A stretch of 39,984 bases of DNA, taken from NCBI GenBank assembly GCA_012523015.1, contig JAAYJI010000181.1, positions 1 through 39,984 of the forward strand, in the 5' to 3' direction. Below, piece after piece: positions 6,690 through 14,837 of the stretch (its first letter is position 1; every line of letters begins with the position of its first letter). The position numbers were made by a program, and so were the translations under genes. Under the pieces are notes generated by a model, which had not been told where the DNA came from, did no database searches, and saw nothing but the letters and a program-made list of their open reading frames with translations. This DNA comes from Candidatus Hydrogenedentota bacterium. GTDB lineage: Bacteria; Hydrogenedentota; Hydrogenedentia; Hydrogenedentales; CAITNO01.

Positions 6690-8903
6690 ATGCAGTCAAG
6701 TCAGGAACATATCTTAGAAATAGTGCAACGAGCTGTTCAGCGTTCCAAAGCGCCCGGCGCCGTGGCGTGTGTAGGTCAGGGGAATGAACGTATCTTTCTC
6801 GGTGCCGCAGGTCAACGCGCCCTTGCTCCACAGCATGAAACCGCCACGGTGGACACGCTCTATGATTTGGCGTCCTTGACTAAAGTGGTTGCGACAACAA
6901 CGGCTGTACTCTTATTAAGAAATGCCGGCGTGCTGGATCTTGATCAGTCGGTATCAGCCTTTATTCCACTTGCTCATCTTGATCGTTTCACGCTGCGCCA
7001 TCTCATTACACACGCTTCCGGAATCCGCGCCTGGGATGCTTTTTACACACGTCTCTCAGGACAGCTCCCCTATATCGAAGCCATCGCCGCATGTGCCGCC
7101 GATGCACAACCGGGGGTACAACGTACCTACTCCGATCTCGGTTTCATTTTATTGACTCGGGTGGTTGAGCAAGCGGCTCAAGAGAATTTTGAGACCTTTT
7201 GTAAGACCCATATCTTTGATCCACTGGGGATGAAGGATACCTGCTTCAAACCGACCGACGCGCTCCGCCAACGATGCGCCCCCACTGAGAACAACAAGGC
7301 ACGGGGCGGTATCATTCGTGGCGAAGTGCACGATGATAATGCCTTTGCGTTGGGCGGCGTCTCCGGGCACGCGGGTCTTTTCAGCACAGCGGAAGATCTC
7401 GAAAAATTTTGTCGTGCATTCATGGCCGGTCGTATCTTGCCCATAGAAACACTGGACGAGATCACACGAATCGGTCAACTTCCCTATTATCCTTGGCAAG
7501 GCTTGGGATGGTGGCTGGATCCCTGCGCCTCCGGGCCAAACGGATTCCTGACCGCGCGCACTGCTCTAGGTCATACAGGCTGGACCGGAACAAGTATTTG
7601 GATGGATCGCGCCAACCAAGTATATGCGATTCTTCTGTCCAATACCTGTCATCCCAACCAAAAAAACCGGGATAACGGTGAACTGCGCCGCAGCTTTTAT
7701 ACCCCGCTGTCGGCTCTGTTTTATAAAGATACGACCAATGCACAAAGCGGCCTTGACCGGCTCGTACGCGACAAGTTTGCGCCCTTACATGAAAAACGAT
7801 TCGCCTTATTGTCCAATACGGCTGCTGTCGATCAAACAGGTCGTCCCATCTTGGACGTCTTGGCGTTGGATAAATCACTGACTCTGCGGTACATTTACAG
7901 CCCTGAACACGGCTTTACCGGAAGCGCCGAGGCAGGCGAAAAAGTCTCCTCGAAAGAAGGCGCTGTGCCTATCATTAGTTTATACGGTGACCGCAAAGAA
8001 CCTTCGCCCAGCGAACTGGCCGGCATTGATCTCTTTGTCGTCGATCTGCCTGATATCGGCGCACGCTACTATACCTATATGGCTACCATGAAAAGCTGCA
8101 TGGAGGCATGCGCAAAAGCAAAGGTGCCTGTACTCGTACTGGACCGGCCCAATCCCGTCGGCGGCGCAGTGCTTGAAGGTCCCCTTCCGGCGCAATACAA
8201 ATCTTCTGTTTGCTGCGCACCCATCCCCATCCGCCACGGTATGACCCTCGCTGAGCTCGCGCTCTATTTCAAAGACACCTTTTTTGCCAATACCAATCTG
8301 AAATTAAATTTCAGTCTTGCCGACAATTGGTGGCGTGAATTGGATTTTGACCAATGTAATCTGCCTTGGGTAAATCCTTCCCCGAATATACCCAACAGTG
8401 AAGCGGCACTCATGTATGTGGGCACCGCTCTTTTTGAAGGGCTCAATGTGAATGAAGGGCGGGGCACCGAAACGCCCTTCCTCGTGTGCGGCGCGCCCTG
8501 GATGAATCCCATTGAGATCTTGAAAAGAATCGACGCCGCAGAGCATCCCGGCATCGCACTCACCGGTACGATTTATATGCCCAAGTCCATACCGGGCAAA
8601 GCCACGAATCCCAAGTATCGGGATCAGCTGTGTCAGGGTATCCTCTTTAACATCACCGACAGACAACAAGCCCGGCCCTTCAAAGCAACCCTTGCCGTGA
8701 TTATCGCGCTGCACCAATGTCATCCGGAACTGAAATGGGAAAATTTTTTCGATACCCTCGCCGGCGGTCCGTGGCTGCGCGAACAGATTCTAGCAGGAAG
8801 ATCGGCAACAGCCATTACGGACGAGATTCAAAAGGATCTGGTGAATTTTGATGCGAAACGGCCGAAACTATATGCCCCGTTGAACACACGTCTGGAACTG
8901 TGA
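6690..8903 (+). CDS. fusion: class C beta-lactamase-type serine hydrolase + DUF1343/NamZ exo-N-acetylmuramidase
   Basis: Two cell-wall-related domains are joined in one 737-aa chain. Residues 1-345 are a penicillin-binding-protein/beta-lactamase class C fold: S62-L-T-K65, Y147-S-D in place of YxN, and H295-T-G. Residues about 355-735 match DUF1343 (NamZ), seen in FALLSNTAAVDQ, IYSPEHGFTG, VDLPDIGARYYTYM, LDRPNP, NEGRGTETPF. NamZ enzymes remove terminal N-acetylmuramic acid from peptidoglycan fragments; the serine-hydrolase domain may act on the attached peptide or ester. I chose ATG 6690, about 13 nt after AAAGGAG; in-frame ATGs at 6651 and 6666 lie before or on that site. No signal peptide is visible with any of them, so the location is unclear. 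Its 3' end overlaps the convergent next gene by 36 bp. Confidence 0.88.
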   Translation: MQSSQEHILEIVQRAVQRSKAPGAVACVGQGNERIFLGAAGQRALAPQHETATVDTLYDLASLTKVVATTTAVLLLRNAGVLDLDQSVSAFIPLAHLDRFTLRHLITHASGIRAWDAFYTRLSGQLPYIEAIAACAADAQPGVQRTYSDLGFILLTRVVEQAAQENFETFCKTHIFDPLGMKDTCFKPTDALRQRCAPTENNKARGGIIRGEVHDDNAFALGGVSGHAGLFSTAEDLEKFCRAFMAGRILPIETLDEITRIGQLPYYPWQGLGWWLDPCASGPNGFLTARTALGHTGWTGTSIWMDRANQVYAILLSNTCHPNQKNRDNGELRRSFYTPLSALFYKDTTNAQSGLDRLVRDKFAPLHEKRFALLSNTAAVDQTGRPILDVLALDKSLTLRYIYSPEHGFTGSAEAGEKVSSKEGAVPIISLYGDRKEPSPSELAGIDLFVVDLPDIGARYYTYMATMKSCMEACAKAKVPVLVLDRPNPVGGAVLEGPLPAQYKSSVCCAPIPIRHGMTLAELALYFKDTFFANTNLKLNFSLADNWWRELDFDQCNLPWVNPSPNIPNSEAALMYVGTALFEGLNVNEGRGTETPFLVCGAPWMNPIEILKRIDAAEHPGIALTGTIYMPKSIPGKATNPKYRDQLCQGILFNITDRQQARPFKATLAVIIALHQCHPELKWENFFDTLAGGPWLREQILAGRSATAITDEIQKDLVNFDAKRPKLYAPLNTRLEL

Positions 8904-10127
8904 ACCGCCTCGACGCCGATACCGCCGGTGGGCATAAAGATATTCCGCCAGCGCCCGATAGATCCACGCCACTCCCCAGCGCGGAAAAACAATGCGGGAA
9001 CGGAAACAGGGATAGGCACGATACCAAGGCGCACCGTCGCTATTGCTGCGCAATTGATAATGGGTCCAGCGCAAAGTCTGCACGGCAGCGTTCAATGCGC
9101 CGGGCCGAAACTCCGCCAACGCGCTGTTGCAAAGAATCCCCTCGGCACAAGAATGAATATCAACCGGCCACGCCCCCCAACCATTTACGGGCATACCGTC
9201 AGCGCGGAACAGTTTGCGATAAAAAGAATAGCCTCGCTTTAATGAATCCGACAATTCCTCTGAGGGATGAATCTTGTATAGGGTGTAAAGGGCGCGCAGC
9301 ACAAAGCCGCTATGATGATGATCCACCAATTCCATGAGTGCCGGCTCGTAGCCGTCGCCTGCAACCGATACGCCATAAGGCCATGCACCGTCTTCACGCT
9401 GTGCAGACAGACTAAACTCCAGAGCGGGCCGGAGCTCCTCCATTAAATCTCTATCCTTTATGCGCGACGCCGTATGCAAGAGATGGGACACCGTCAGCAG
9501 ATTAGCATTATGCACACGCCGCTGATCAGCGGGAGTGTAGGCGAAACACCACGTATCCTTATCACCCGGCAAACGGGGCAGCGACTCCAAACAAAAGTGA
9601 CTGATCCCTTGCGCCGCATCGAGCAAAGCCCCATCGCCGCAAAGACGGTGAGCAAGAAGAAAGGCCTCCCCGGCAATGGCGCCGATAACACTCACCGGCG
9701 TATTGATCGGACAGTCTAAGCCCGTGGCGCGTATGGGAAAAGGATAGCCCCAACAGAGCCCTTCATAGCCGGGCACCGCCAGCCGGCGCAGTTCATCCAA
9801 ATGGCGCAATCCCCTATCCAAATGAATCGTATCCCCCGTAACTTGATAGAGCCGCAAATCACCGTGCGCTGTCAAGGCAAGGGCTTTGGGATTCAAGGCG
9901 GGCTGAATACGGAGCAGCCGCCTCGACAATAAGGGGAAACAATCGGACAGCGCCGTCGAGCTTTTACGCAGCAAGGGGCGCGTCTGCAATGCACGGAAAA
10001 AAGGATGCGCTTTAATGTCAAAAGGATCGTAACCGCATAGACCATGACGCGCAATCCAGCGGTGCAGCTGAATGATCCATTCTTGAGCGATATGGATATC
10101 TCGATTGTTTGTCAAGTACAGGGGCAT
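8868..10127 (-). CDS. predicted alpha/alpha-toroid protein, partner of a glycosyltransferase
   Basis: The 419-aa product has no signal peptide or membrane segment. It reads as a series of helix pairs with aromatic- and Gly-rich turns (GYEGLCWGYPFP, EDGAWPYG, DHHHSGFVLRALY, GWGAWPVDIHSCAEGIL). That pattern is typical of (alpha/alpha)6 barrel enzymes such as glycosidases and uronate epimerases/lyases and their relatives. The last ~25 residues are basic. It starts 7 bp after the glycosyltransferase stop, with AAAGGA 11 nt before the ATG, so the two form an operon. A role in building or trimming the same glycan is likely, but the reaction cannot be named. The 3' end overlaps the convergent NamZ-fusion gene. 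Confidence 0.75.
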   Translation of the reverse strand: MPLYLTNNRDIHIAQEWIIQLHRWIARHGLCGYDPFDIKAHPFFRALQTRPLLRKSSTALSDCFPLLSRRLLRIQPALNPKALALTAHGDLRLYQVTGDTIHLDRGLRHLDELRRLAVPGYEGLCWGYPFPIRATGLDCPINTPVSVIGAIAGEAFLLAHRLCGDGALLDAAQGISHFCLESLPRLPGDKDTWCFAYTPADQRRVHNANLLTVSHLLHTASRIKDRDLMEELRPALEFSLSAQREDGAWPYGVSVAGDGYEPALMELVDHHHSGFVLRALYTLYKIHPSEELSDSLKRGYSFYRKLFRADGMPVNGWGAWPVDIHSCAEGILCNSALAEFRPGALNAAVQTLRWTHYQLRSNSDGAPWYRAYPCFRSRIVFPRWGVAWIYRALAEYLYAHRRYRRRGGSQFQTCVQRGI

Positions 10128-10134
10128 AAAACCG

Positions 10135-11214
10135 TCAATCCTTTTTCCAACGGATTCCCAACATGACTTCTTTGAAGGTTGGATAAAAATGAGCCACAGA
10201 ATAACGGGCTTTTATATGCCCACGGGCAGCGCGGCCCATCGTTTCACGCAATTCGGGCTGCCTAATTAATTGCTCTAGTTTCTCGTACCATTCTTCCGGT
10301 GAATCGGCCAAAAATCCGGTCACACCATCTTCTACTACAGTCTTGTTCATGCCCACCGGCGACAAAACCACCGGTGTGCCCGCTCCCATATATTGTAAGG
10401 CTTTGAAGGCACATTTACCCCGAGCGCGGGGAGTGTCGATTAGAGGCATCAACCCAATATCCGCTTCCGTAAGATAGTTGATTTCGTCGTCAATGATCCA
10501 CTTGCGATTACGCACGGTGATCCCGGGAAAGTCCCATTCTTTCGATGTGGAAATCATCATCTCCAAGGGATATTTTGTAGAGAGTTCTTTAATGGCGGGC
10601 GCGATGCGGTCTAAGTAGCCGAGATTATCGCTGAGTCCCGTCCACCCCAGAATTATAGGCTGCCCCTCATGGTTCCCATATTGTTTCCCTCCGTACAGAG
10701 GCATATCTATGCACGTGGGGATAATGGTGGCGGGGCAGCCCTCACACTCCACATATTCCTTGATCAGTTCATTGCCTGCAACACAATGTTTGCACAAACG
10801 CGCCATTTTAGCAGTCCACCCAAAATCCATGAATCGAAGAAAAGGGCTTTCTACAAAAGCAGGCGGCTCCCAAATGGCGTCATCCAAATCCATGACAAGG
10901 CGGGGATTTAAAAAAGAAATGATACGCTCAAAAAAAGGAGGGCCATAAGGAAACACAGGGCCCCGAAAAAAAACCGCTGCCGCACCCGGCACATGCCGCA
11001 ATTGGGCGAAGCGGTGCAAGAACACCAAAAAAAGGTAAAGCAGCTTTTTCAGTCTGCCTTGGGATTCATAAAGCGCTTCTTTCCAGCGCACCGGCGCGGG
11101 CACACACACAATACACCGATGCCCCTCTTCTTCGAGAAGACGGGAGAAAGACTCCACACGGTAACGTATGGCCGCGTTTTTTCGGGTTTCGCAAGCGAAG
11201 AAAACAAACTTCAT
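10135..11214 (-). CDS. glycosyltransferase, GT-B fold (GT4-like)
   Basis: A 359-aa cytoplasmic or membrane-associated GT-B enzyme that should transfer a sugar from a nucleotide donor to a glycan. The N-terminal half opens with KFVFFACETRKNAAIRYRVESFSRLLEEEGH; this acceptor domain includes LVMDLDDAIW at about residue 130. The C-terminal donor domain has PIILGWTGLSDNLGYL, EADIGLMPL and the donor-binding loop CAFKALQYMGAGTPVVLSPVGMN, followed by VVEDGVTGFLADSPEEW. The GT4 E-x7-E motif is degenerate: its first Glu position is occupied by C/F. No good Shine-Dalgarno precedes the ATG at 11214. A promoter lies at 11296-11324. Acceptor and donor unknown. Confidence 0.88.
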   Translation of the reverse strand: MKFVFFACETRKNAAIRYRVESFSRLLEEEGHRCIVCVPAPVRWKEALYESQGRLKKLLYLFLVFLHRFAQLRHVPGAAAVFFRGPVFPYGPPFFERIISFLNPRLVMDLDDAIWEPPAFVESPFLRFMDFGWTAKMARLCKHCVAGNELIKEYVECEGCPATIIPTCIDMPLYGGKQYGNHEGQPIILGWTGLSDNLGYLDRIAPAIKELSTKYPLEMMISTSKEWDFPGITVRNRKWIIDDEINYLTEADIGLMPLIDTPRARGKCAFKALQYMGAGTPVVLSPVGMNKTVVEDGVTGFLADSPEEWYEKLEQLIRQPELRETMGRAARGHIKARYSVAHFYPTFKEVMLGIRWKKD

Positions 11215-11295
11215 GGGTCGCTACCATCGGGTTAGAGATGCTGTGTAGACACGTGCAACACGATCAACGGAAAGCACATTCACTACGGAGCTTGT

Positions 11296-11324
11296 ATTAT
11301 GGCGGGTAGATTCCCAAAACTCAA
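11296..11324 (-). promoter_or_regulatory. sigma70-type promoter for the glycosyltransferase operon
   Basis: Minus strand: TTGAGT (11319-11324), 17-bp spacer, CATAAT (11296-11301). It follows the tRNA-His terminator and leaves a leader of about 75 nt to the ATG at 11214. Confidence 0.55.
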
Positions 11325-11378
11325 ATCATGGATGGGGGCACGGCGATTGCCAAAATAACAGGGACTCCGCTGAAACAC

Positions 11379-11415
11379 AAAAAACCTGCCTCAACAGCCG
11401 GATGCTGTAGGCAGG
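11379..11415 (-). terminator. intrinsic terminator of tRNA-His
   Basis: On the minus strand CCTGCCTACAGC pairs with GCTGTTGAGGCAGG: 6-7 bp at the base plus an inner CAGC/GCTG, around an ATCCG loop. TTTTTT follows directly. It lies about 20 bp past the tRNA 3' end. Confidence 0.8.
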
Positions 11416-11433
11416 GTCGTCGCCATTACACGA

Positions 11434-11510
11434 TGGTACCGGGGCTGGGGTTCGAACCCAGGACCTCTGGATCCACAATCCAGCGCTCTAACCAACTGAG
11501 CTACCCCGGC
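11434..11510 (-). tRNA. tRNA-His (anticodon GTG)
   Basis: A full cloverleaf of 77 nt reads on the minus strand: acceptor GCCGGGG/CCCCGGT, D arm GCTC-N9-GAGC, anticodon arm CTGGA-TTGTGGA-TCCAG with anticodon GTG, 5-nt variable loop, T arm CTGGG-TTCGAAC-CCCAG, and an encoded ACCA end. The anticodon makes it histidine-specific. Two positions are unusual for bacterial tRNA-His: base 73 is A rather than C, and the genomic base before G1 is T rather than G. In addition G1 faces U72. It has its own promoter (11526-11555) and terminator. Confidence 0.95.
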
Positions 11511-11525
11511 AACATAACACACCAT

Positions 11526-11555
11526 AGTATAGCCTTTGATTGAAGGCTGTTTCAA
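11526..11555 (-). promoter_or_regulatory. strong sigma70-type promoter for tRNA-His
   Basis: Minus strand: TTGAAA (11550-11555), 18-bp spacer, TATACT (11526-11531). The tRNA starts 15 nt downstream of the -10, so the 5' leader is very short. Confidence 0.75.
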
Positions 11556-11653
11556 CCAAAACAGCGCGGCGATGCCGTCAGATACGATGACAGGACGGTT
11601 CAAAAAGACGGACACAGCCACCATGCCGCCACAGGATGCCGAGGACTTGAGAA

Positions 11654-13936
11654 TCACTCTACAGTGAGCGTTGCATAACTGTAACTGTAGTCGCTGCTGA
11701 GGGGCAGCCGTATGAGCGTACGATTGGGTTCCGCAGCCATGGTCTCCGGACGCGCCACAAAATCGGCAAAGGCAGGCAATCCCCAAGATTTCTCATGAAT
11801 GCCCAGTTCCAAGGGCAGCTCCGCTTCTGTTTCCAGACGAAGTGCGACCCCATCCCGAGGCGGAATTTCCAAAGATATATTCCAGTCCCTGTCTGCGCCG
11901 GGCAGTTCATGACCAAGGATCCACGCCCGATATACGGGCGCGCCTGATACGACCCGAATCCACATGCGTTCAGGACCGCGGGGCGATGAAATGATGAAAC
12001 TTACCTGCCGTTTCCCCGCCACTTCCTCATCCGCCGTTATGCGCAGACTAGGCGGATCCGTCAATGGCAAAGGAGCCGGTCCTTTCAAGTAAGCCGTGTT
12101 ATCATTATGTAAATAAGCGCCTGCCTTCTCCGGTGTCGCGTCGTCAGGAATGTAACGCGCCAACCAGGGATCTAACTGACGGGCGGAGCTCAGCCACCAC
12201 GCCTCGTTCTTATCGTAATCCACCCCATAGGCAAGACAGTTCAGGTACGGACTCTTCACGCCGGGAAGACATCCCACATAGGCAGCGCCTAACAACACGA
12301 TGCCGATGACCACCAAGGCAAGGGCTGATTGAAACCACCGTGCTGACCGCAAGAGACACCATTGAGGCAGTGAAAATGAAAAGAGCAGCATCACGCCCGG
12401 AACCAACACAACAGAAAGCATAGAGGTTACGGTGTAGAAAGGCATGACCAATACGGGCGTAAGAAACATAAAAGGCGGCACGGCAAAAAACAAAGAAAAA
12501 CGGATAGAACGGGGCGAACTGGCCTCTCCCTGTCGTGAACCTATCAGCAAGATCAAGAGATAGACCAATCCGAAAGCCAACGGGATCAGCGTGAGGTTCG
12601 CGCCGCCGGGCAACATAACTTGACACAGCATCAAACCAACAAGGAACCATACTAAAGCGCCCGCTAACATTTCCTGCGGCCGCGACCATCGGCGCAGCAA
12701 CGCAGCGACTACAAGAAAGATAGCCGTGCCCACTGCAACAAGTCCCAGAGAAAAGGTATTATTTTGATATAAAGCCATTTCCCGAAAACGCAGAAAGATC
12801 AGGTAGCAAGAGGGTATCGCCACAAGAGAAAAGAAAAATGAAGTGATGGGAAAGATAAGGGTGCCAACCACAACACCGCGCCACGTGAGGCTCTTGGAAA
12901 GAAAGCCGTAGAGAAAGACCGCCAAAAAAACAACGAGGGCAAGAAGTGCCAGCCGCCAGCCCCACGCAATAGGATATACCACCATATGACCGCCCAATGT
13001 ATTGAAATATTGTGCGTCGGGCGCGTAACAATCATTGAGGGGAATCGTTCCAAAATGACGGGCAAGACCAAGGGTATAATTACCGTGGTGTTGTAGACTG
13101 GACAGACTAATATTTTCCGCATTGTCCAACACCGTATGGTAATGTTGGAAGCCATTTACAAAGGCAACATTTAATCCCGCCACGTCATACTTATAGTGTT
13201 CAAAGTCGCTGTTGAAAGGCATCCGCTTATAAAAGTCGTACATAACGGAATTTGCCCGTGCGCCGACACCTGCCTTCGCAAGTTCACGGACGACAAAACC
13301 GTTTTCCGGCGAGGTCTCAAACATGAGGGAGGGACCGCAGCTGCCCCGTGCTTCCAGCCCAAGCATGACGCGCACATCCTGAAACCACGGATGATTGCGG
13401 AAGCCTTTTGCGCCGCCCATATTAAATTCTTCCTGATCGGCAAAGACAAAGATAATATCATTGCGCAGCTTCGGCATGCCGGTGAGGGCCCGTGCCGTTT
13501 CCAATAGGGCGGCAACGGCTGCCCAATCATCAGCGGCGCCCGGGCCCCAAGGCACAGAATCAAAATGGGCGTCCATAGCGAAAGCATTCCCGGATTCACT
13601 GCCCCGTATACGCCCGAGCACGGCGCGGCGGCGCGATACTTGCCGTTCCCCCGTCTTGTCATACTGAAAGAGCAGTTCCGTTTCTACACCAAGATCTTCC
13701 AAAGTTTTTTGAATGTAGGCGCAGGCTTCATCATTACGCAAGGATCCTGCCGGCTGCGGCGCTGTACATACTTTTTCGATATGATGCCATGCACGGATGG
13801 CAGAGAACTGATCCGGCGCTGCCGAGGTGGGAAGAGGGCGGGGCGCAAGGGAATACTGCCACGCGAAAACAGCAGCAGCAGCAAGAATAATCAGAGGAAT
13901 GATGTTGGCAACAGAGGAACGATGAAACAAGGTCAT
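11654..13936 (-). CDS. M28-family zinc peptidase with C-terminal multi-pass membrane domain
   Basis: A 760-aa membrane protein. After an N-terminal transmembrane helix (about 9-28) comes an M28 aminopeptidase domain (about 40-310) that uses two zinc ions. Ligand and catalytic motifs are MDAHFDSVPWGPGAADDW (His and bridging Asp), FADQEEFNMGG (catalytic Glu-Glu), LGLEARG and the late HYHTVLDNAENIS histidine. The remainder has about eight hydrophobic helices (about 335-570) and an extracytoplasmic beta-rich C-terminal domain. The layout resembles ERMP1/Fxna-type M28 proteins. The start at 13936 has AAAGGAG 6 nt upstream. Substrate unknown. The tRNA-His gene follows on the same strand under its own promoter. 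Confidence 0.88.
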   Translation of the reverse strand: MTLFHRSSVANIIPLIILAAAAVFAWQYSLAPRPLPTSAAPDQFSAIRAWHHIEKVCTAPQPAGSLRNDEACAYIQKTLEDLGVETELLFQYDKTGERQVSRRRAVLGRIRGSESGNAFAMDAHFDSVPWGPGAADDWAAVAALLETARALTGMPKLRNDIIFVFADQEEFNMGGAKGFRNHPWFQDVRVMLGLEARGSCGPSLMFETSPENGFVVRELAKAGVGARANSVMYDFYKRMPFNSDFEHYKYDVAGLNVAFVNGFQHYHTVLDNAENISLSSLQHHGNYTLGLARHFGTIPLNDCYAPDAQYFNTLGGHMVVYPIAWGWRLALLALVVFLAVFLYGFLSKSLTWRGVVVGTLIFPITSFFFSLVAIPSCYLIFLRFREMALYQNNTFSLGLVAVGTAIFLVVAALLRRWSRPQEMLAGALVWFLVGLMLCQVMLPGGANLTLIPLAFGLVYLLILLIGSRQGEASSPRSIRFSLFFAVPPFMFLTPVLVMPFYTVTSMLSVVLVPGVMLLFSFSLPQWCLLRSARWFQSALALVVIGIVLLGAAYVGCLPGVKSPYLNCLAYGVDYDKNEAWWLSSARQLDPWLARYIPDDATPEKAGAYLHNDNTAYLKGPAPLPLTDPPSLRITADEEVAGKRQVSFIISSPRGPERMWIRVVSGAPVYRAWILGHELPGADRDWNISLEIPPRDGVALRLETEAELPLELGIHEKSWGLPAFADFVARPETMAAEPNRTLIRLPLSSDYSYSYATLTVE

Positions 13937-14044
13937 AGGATGCTCCTTTCAGGGACATTCACCCCGTCGGCACGATTTCGCCGAAAGCGAAATCACCCAA
14001 TCATTAAGACTTCAAGGAGAAATGAAATGTTTCACCGACACTGT

Positions 14045-14081
14045 GATAAAAAAAAGACAGGCAAACAAATCGCCTGTCTTT
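14045..14081 (-). terminator. strong intrinsic terminator after the micro-peptide genes
   Basis: AAAGACAGGC (14053-14062) and GCCTGTCTTT (14072-14081) form a perfect 10-bp stem with a 9-nt loop. On the minus strand the stem runs into eight consecutive T, then ATCAC. It lies about 40 bp after the stop codon of the second micro-peptide, so the peptide transcript should end here, before the M28 gene. Confidence 0.85.
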
Positions 14082-14119
14082 CACTAATCTACAGCATCAC
14101 AACCATAAAGGATTGTTAA

Positions 14120-14233
14120 TTATCCGCCAAACAATACGTCGGACAGAAAATCAAACATACCGTTGAAAAGAAAATCTAAAAAGAAGGTGATTGTCCGAGT
14201 CACCAACAATTGAAACAGTACCGCGAAATCCAT
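14120..14233 (-). CDS. 37-aa hydrophobic peptide (micro-gene 2 of 2)
   Basis: ATG at 14233 is preceded by AAAGGA with a 6-nt gap, one of the better ribosome sites in the window. The product begins MDFAVLFQLLVTR and ends DFLSDVLFGG. It is rich in Phe and Leu with a single Arg and several Asp, so it could span or lie on a membrane. It resembles the neighbouring 36-aa peptide: both have LFxxL near the start, then T, FF and FL at matching spacing, so they are probably paralogues. A hairpin (14250-14272) precedes it and a strong terminator follows. No known family is recognised. Type I toxins, leader-like peptides and small membrane regulators have this general character. Confidence 0.6.
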   Translation of the reverse strand: MDFAVLFQLLVTRTITFFLDFLFNGMFDFLSDVLFGG

Positions 14234-14249
14234 AAAAAGTCCTTTCTTT

Positions 14250-14272
14250 CAAGCCTGTCTTTCATAGGCTTG
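14250..14272 (-). promoter_or_regulatory. hairpin just upstream of the 37-aa peptide gene
   Basis: CAAGCCT and AGGCTTG form a perfect 7-bp stem with a 9-nt loop that ends about 8 nt before the AAAGGA site. Its minus-strand sequence contains TGAAAGACAGGC, the same 12-mer that begins the 5' arm of the terminator at 14045-14081. This leaf could therefore pair with the terminator's 3' arm instead of its own partner. Confidence 0.45.
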
Positions 14273-14353
14273 TGTCGAGAAAATCAATCGTAACAGTCGA
14301 CCTCATTCCAAATACACTTCTGCATACTGCGCGACAGCAGCAATAGCTTCTGA

Positions 14354-14464
14354 CTATTCCGCCGACGGAGGAAAGACCCAGCCCAAAACCAAATCCGTTA
14401 AAAATCCGGTAAAGAACTGGAAAGTTACCCTGAACAACTCTTTGAACAGATTGAACAACAGCAT
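14354..14464 (-). CDS. 36-aa hydrophobic peptide (micro-gene 1 of 2)
   Basis: ATG at 14464 follows AAGGAG with a 7-nt gap. The frame is open further upstream (to 14608), but no site supports a longer product. The peptide begins MLLFNLFKELFR and ends VLGWVFPPSAE. It has Lys, Glu and Arg near the N-terminus, then a long Phe/Leu/Val stretch of about 18 residues that could form one membrane helix. It shares spacing of LFxxL, T, FF and FL with the 37-aa peptide 120 bp downstream. Both lie in an AT-rich island between the M28 peptidase and the EEP membrane protein. Function unknown. Confidence 0.6.
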   Translation of the reverse strand: MLLFNLFKELFRVTFQFFTGFLTDLVLGWVFPPSAE

Positions 14465-14837
14465 AGACTTACTCCTTCTTGTCATTCCAACGTTGAAATA
14501 CCAACCAACAACTATTGAAAGCACCCGCTTAAAATACAACAACAAGTGCGTGCTTGTTACGAAGCCTTCTTTTAAAAACAAGTCATTTATGGATTGTCGG
14601 GGATACAACTGTTTTTATATGCATGGGGCTTCCACAAAATACAGGCTGTTTGGGTCTATGCTATTTTTATTGAAACAGCTCACGCGAAAGCTGGTGCATG
14701 TAAAAAATATTTCCCGCAAAAGTATCCTTAAAAAACACTTTTCTCCCAAATTAGATGATCTTAAATATCAACCTAGAGAATAACATAATTTGTTAGGACG
14801 ATTAAAAATAATTTTTAAACAAAAAAATGCCGGTAAG
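14465..14837. other. AT-rich non-coding stretch upstream of the micro-peptide genes
   Basis: About 370 bp, visibly richer in A and T than the flanking genes. It should hold the promoter of the micro-peptide transcript on the minus strand, but I cannot single out good -35/-10 boxes. A small inverted repeat (ACAAG/CTTGT) lies near 14540-14560. A 113-aa plus-strand frame across it starts with TTG, lacks a ribosome site and is antisense to a micro-peptide; I do not call it. Confidence 0.5.

Noticed and set aside
14019-14119. Plus-strand frame for a 30-aa peptide beginning MFHRHCDKKK
   Set aside because: It has an AAGGAG site, but it runs straight through the terminator hairpin at 14045-14081 and has no promoter or protein-like composition.
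14442-14783. 113-aa plus-strand open frame in the AT-rich stretch
   Set aside because: Starts with TTG, has no ribosome site and is antisense to the better-supported 36-aa micro-gene.
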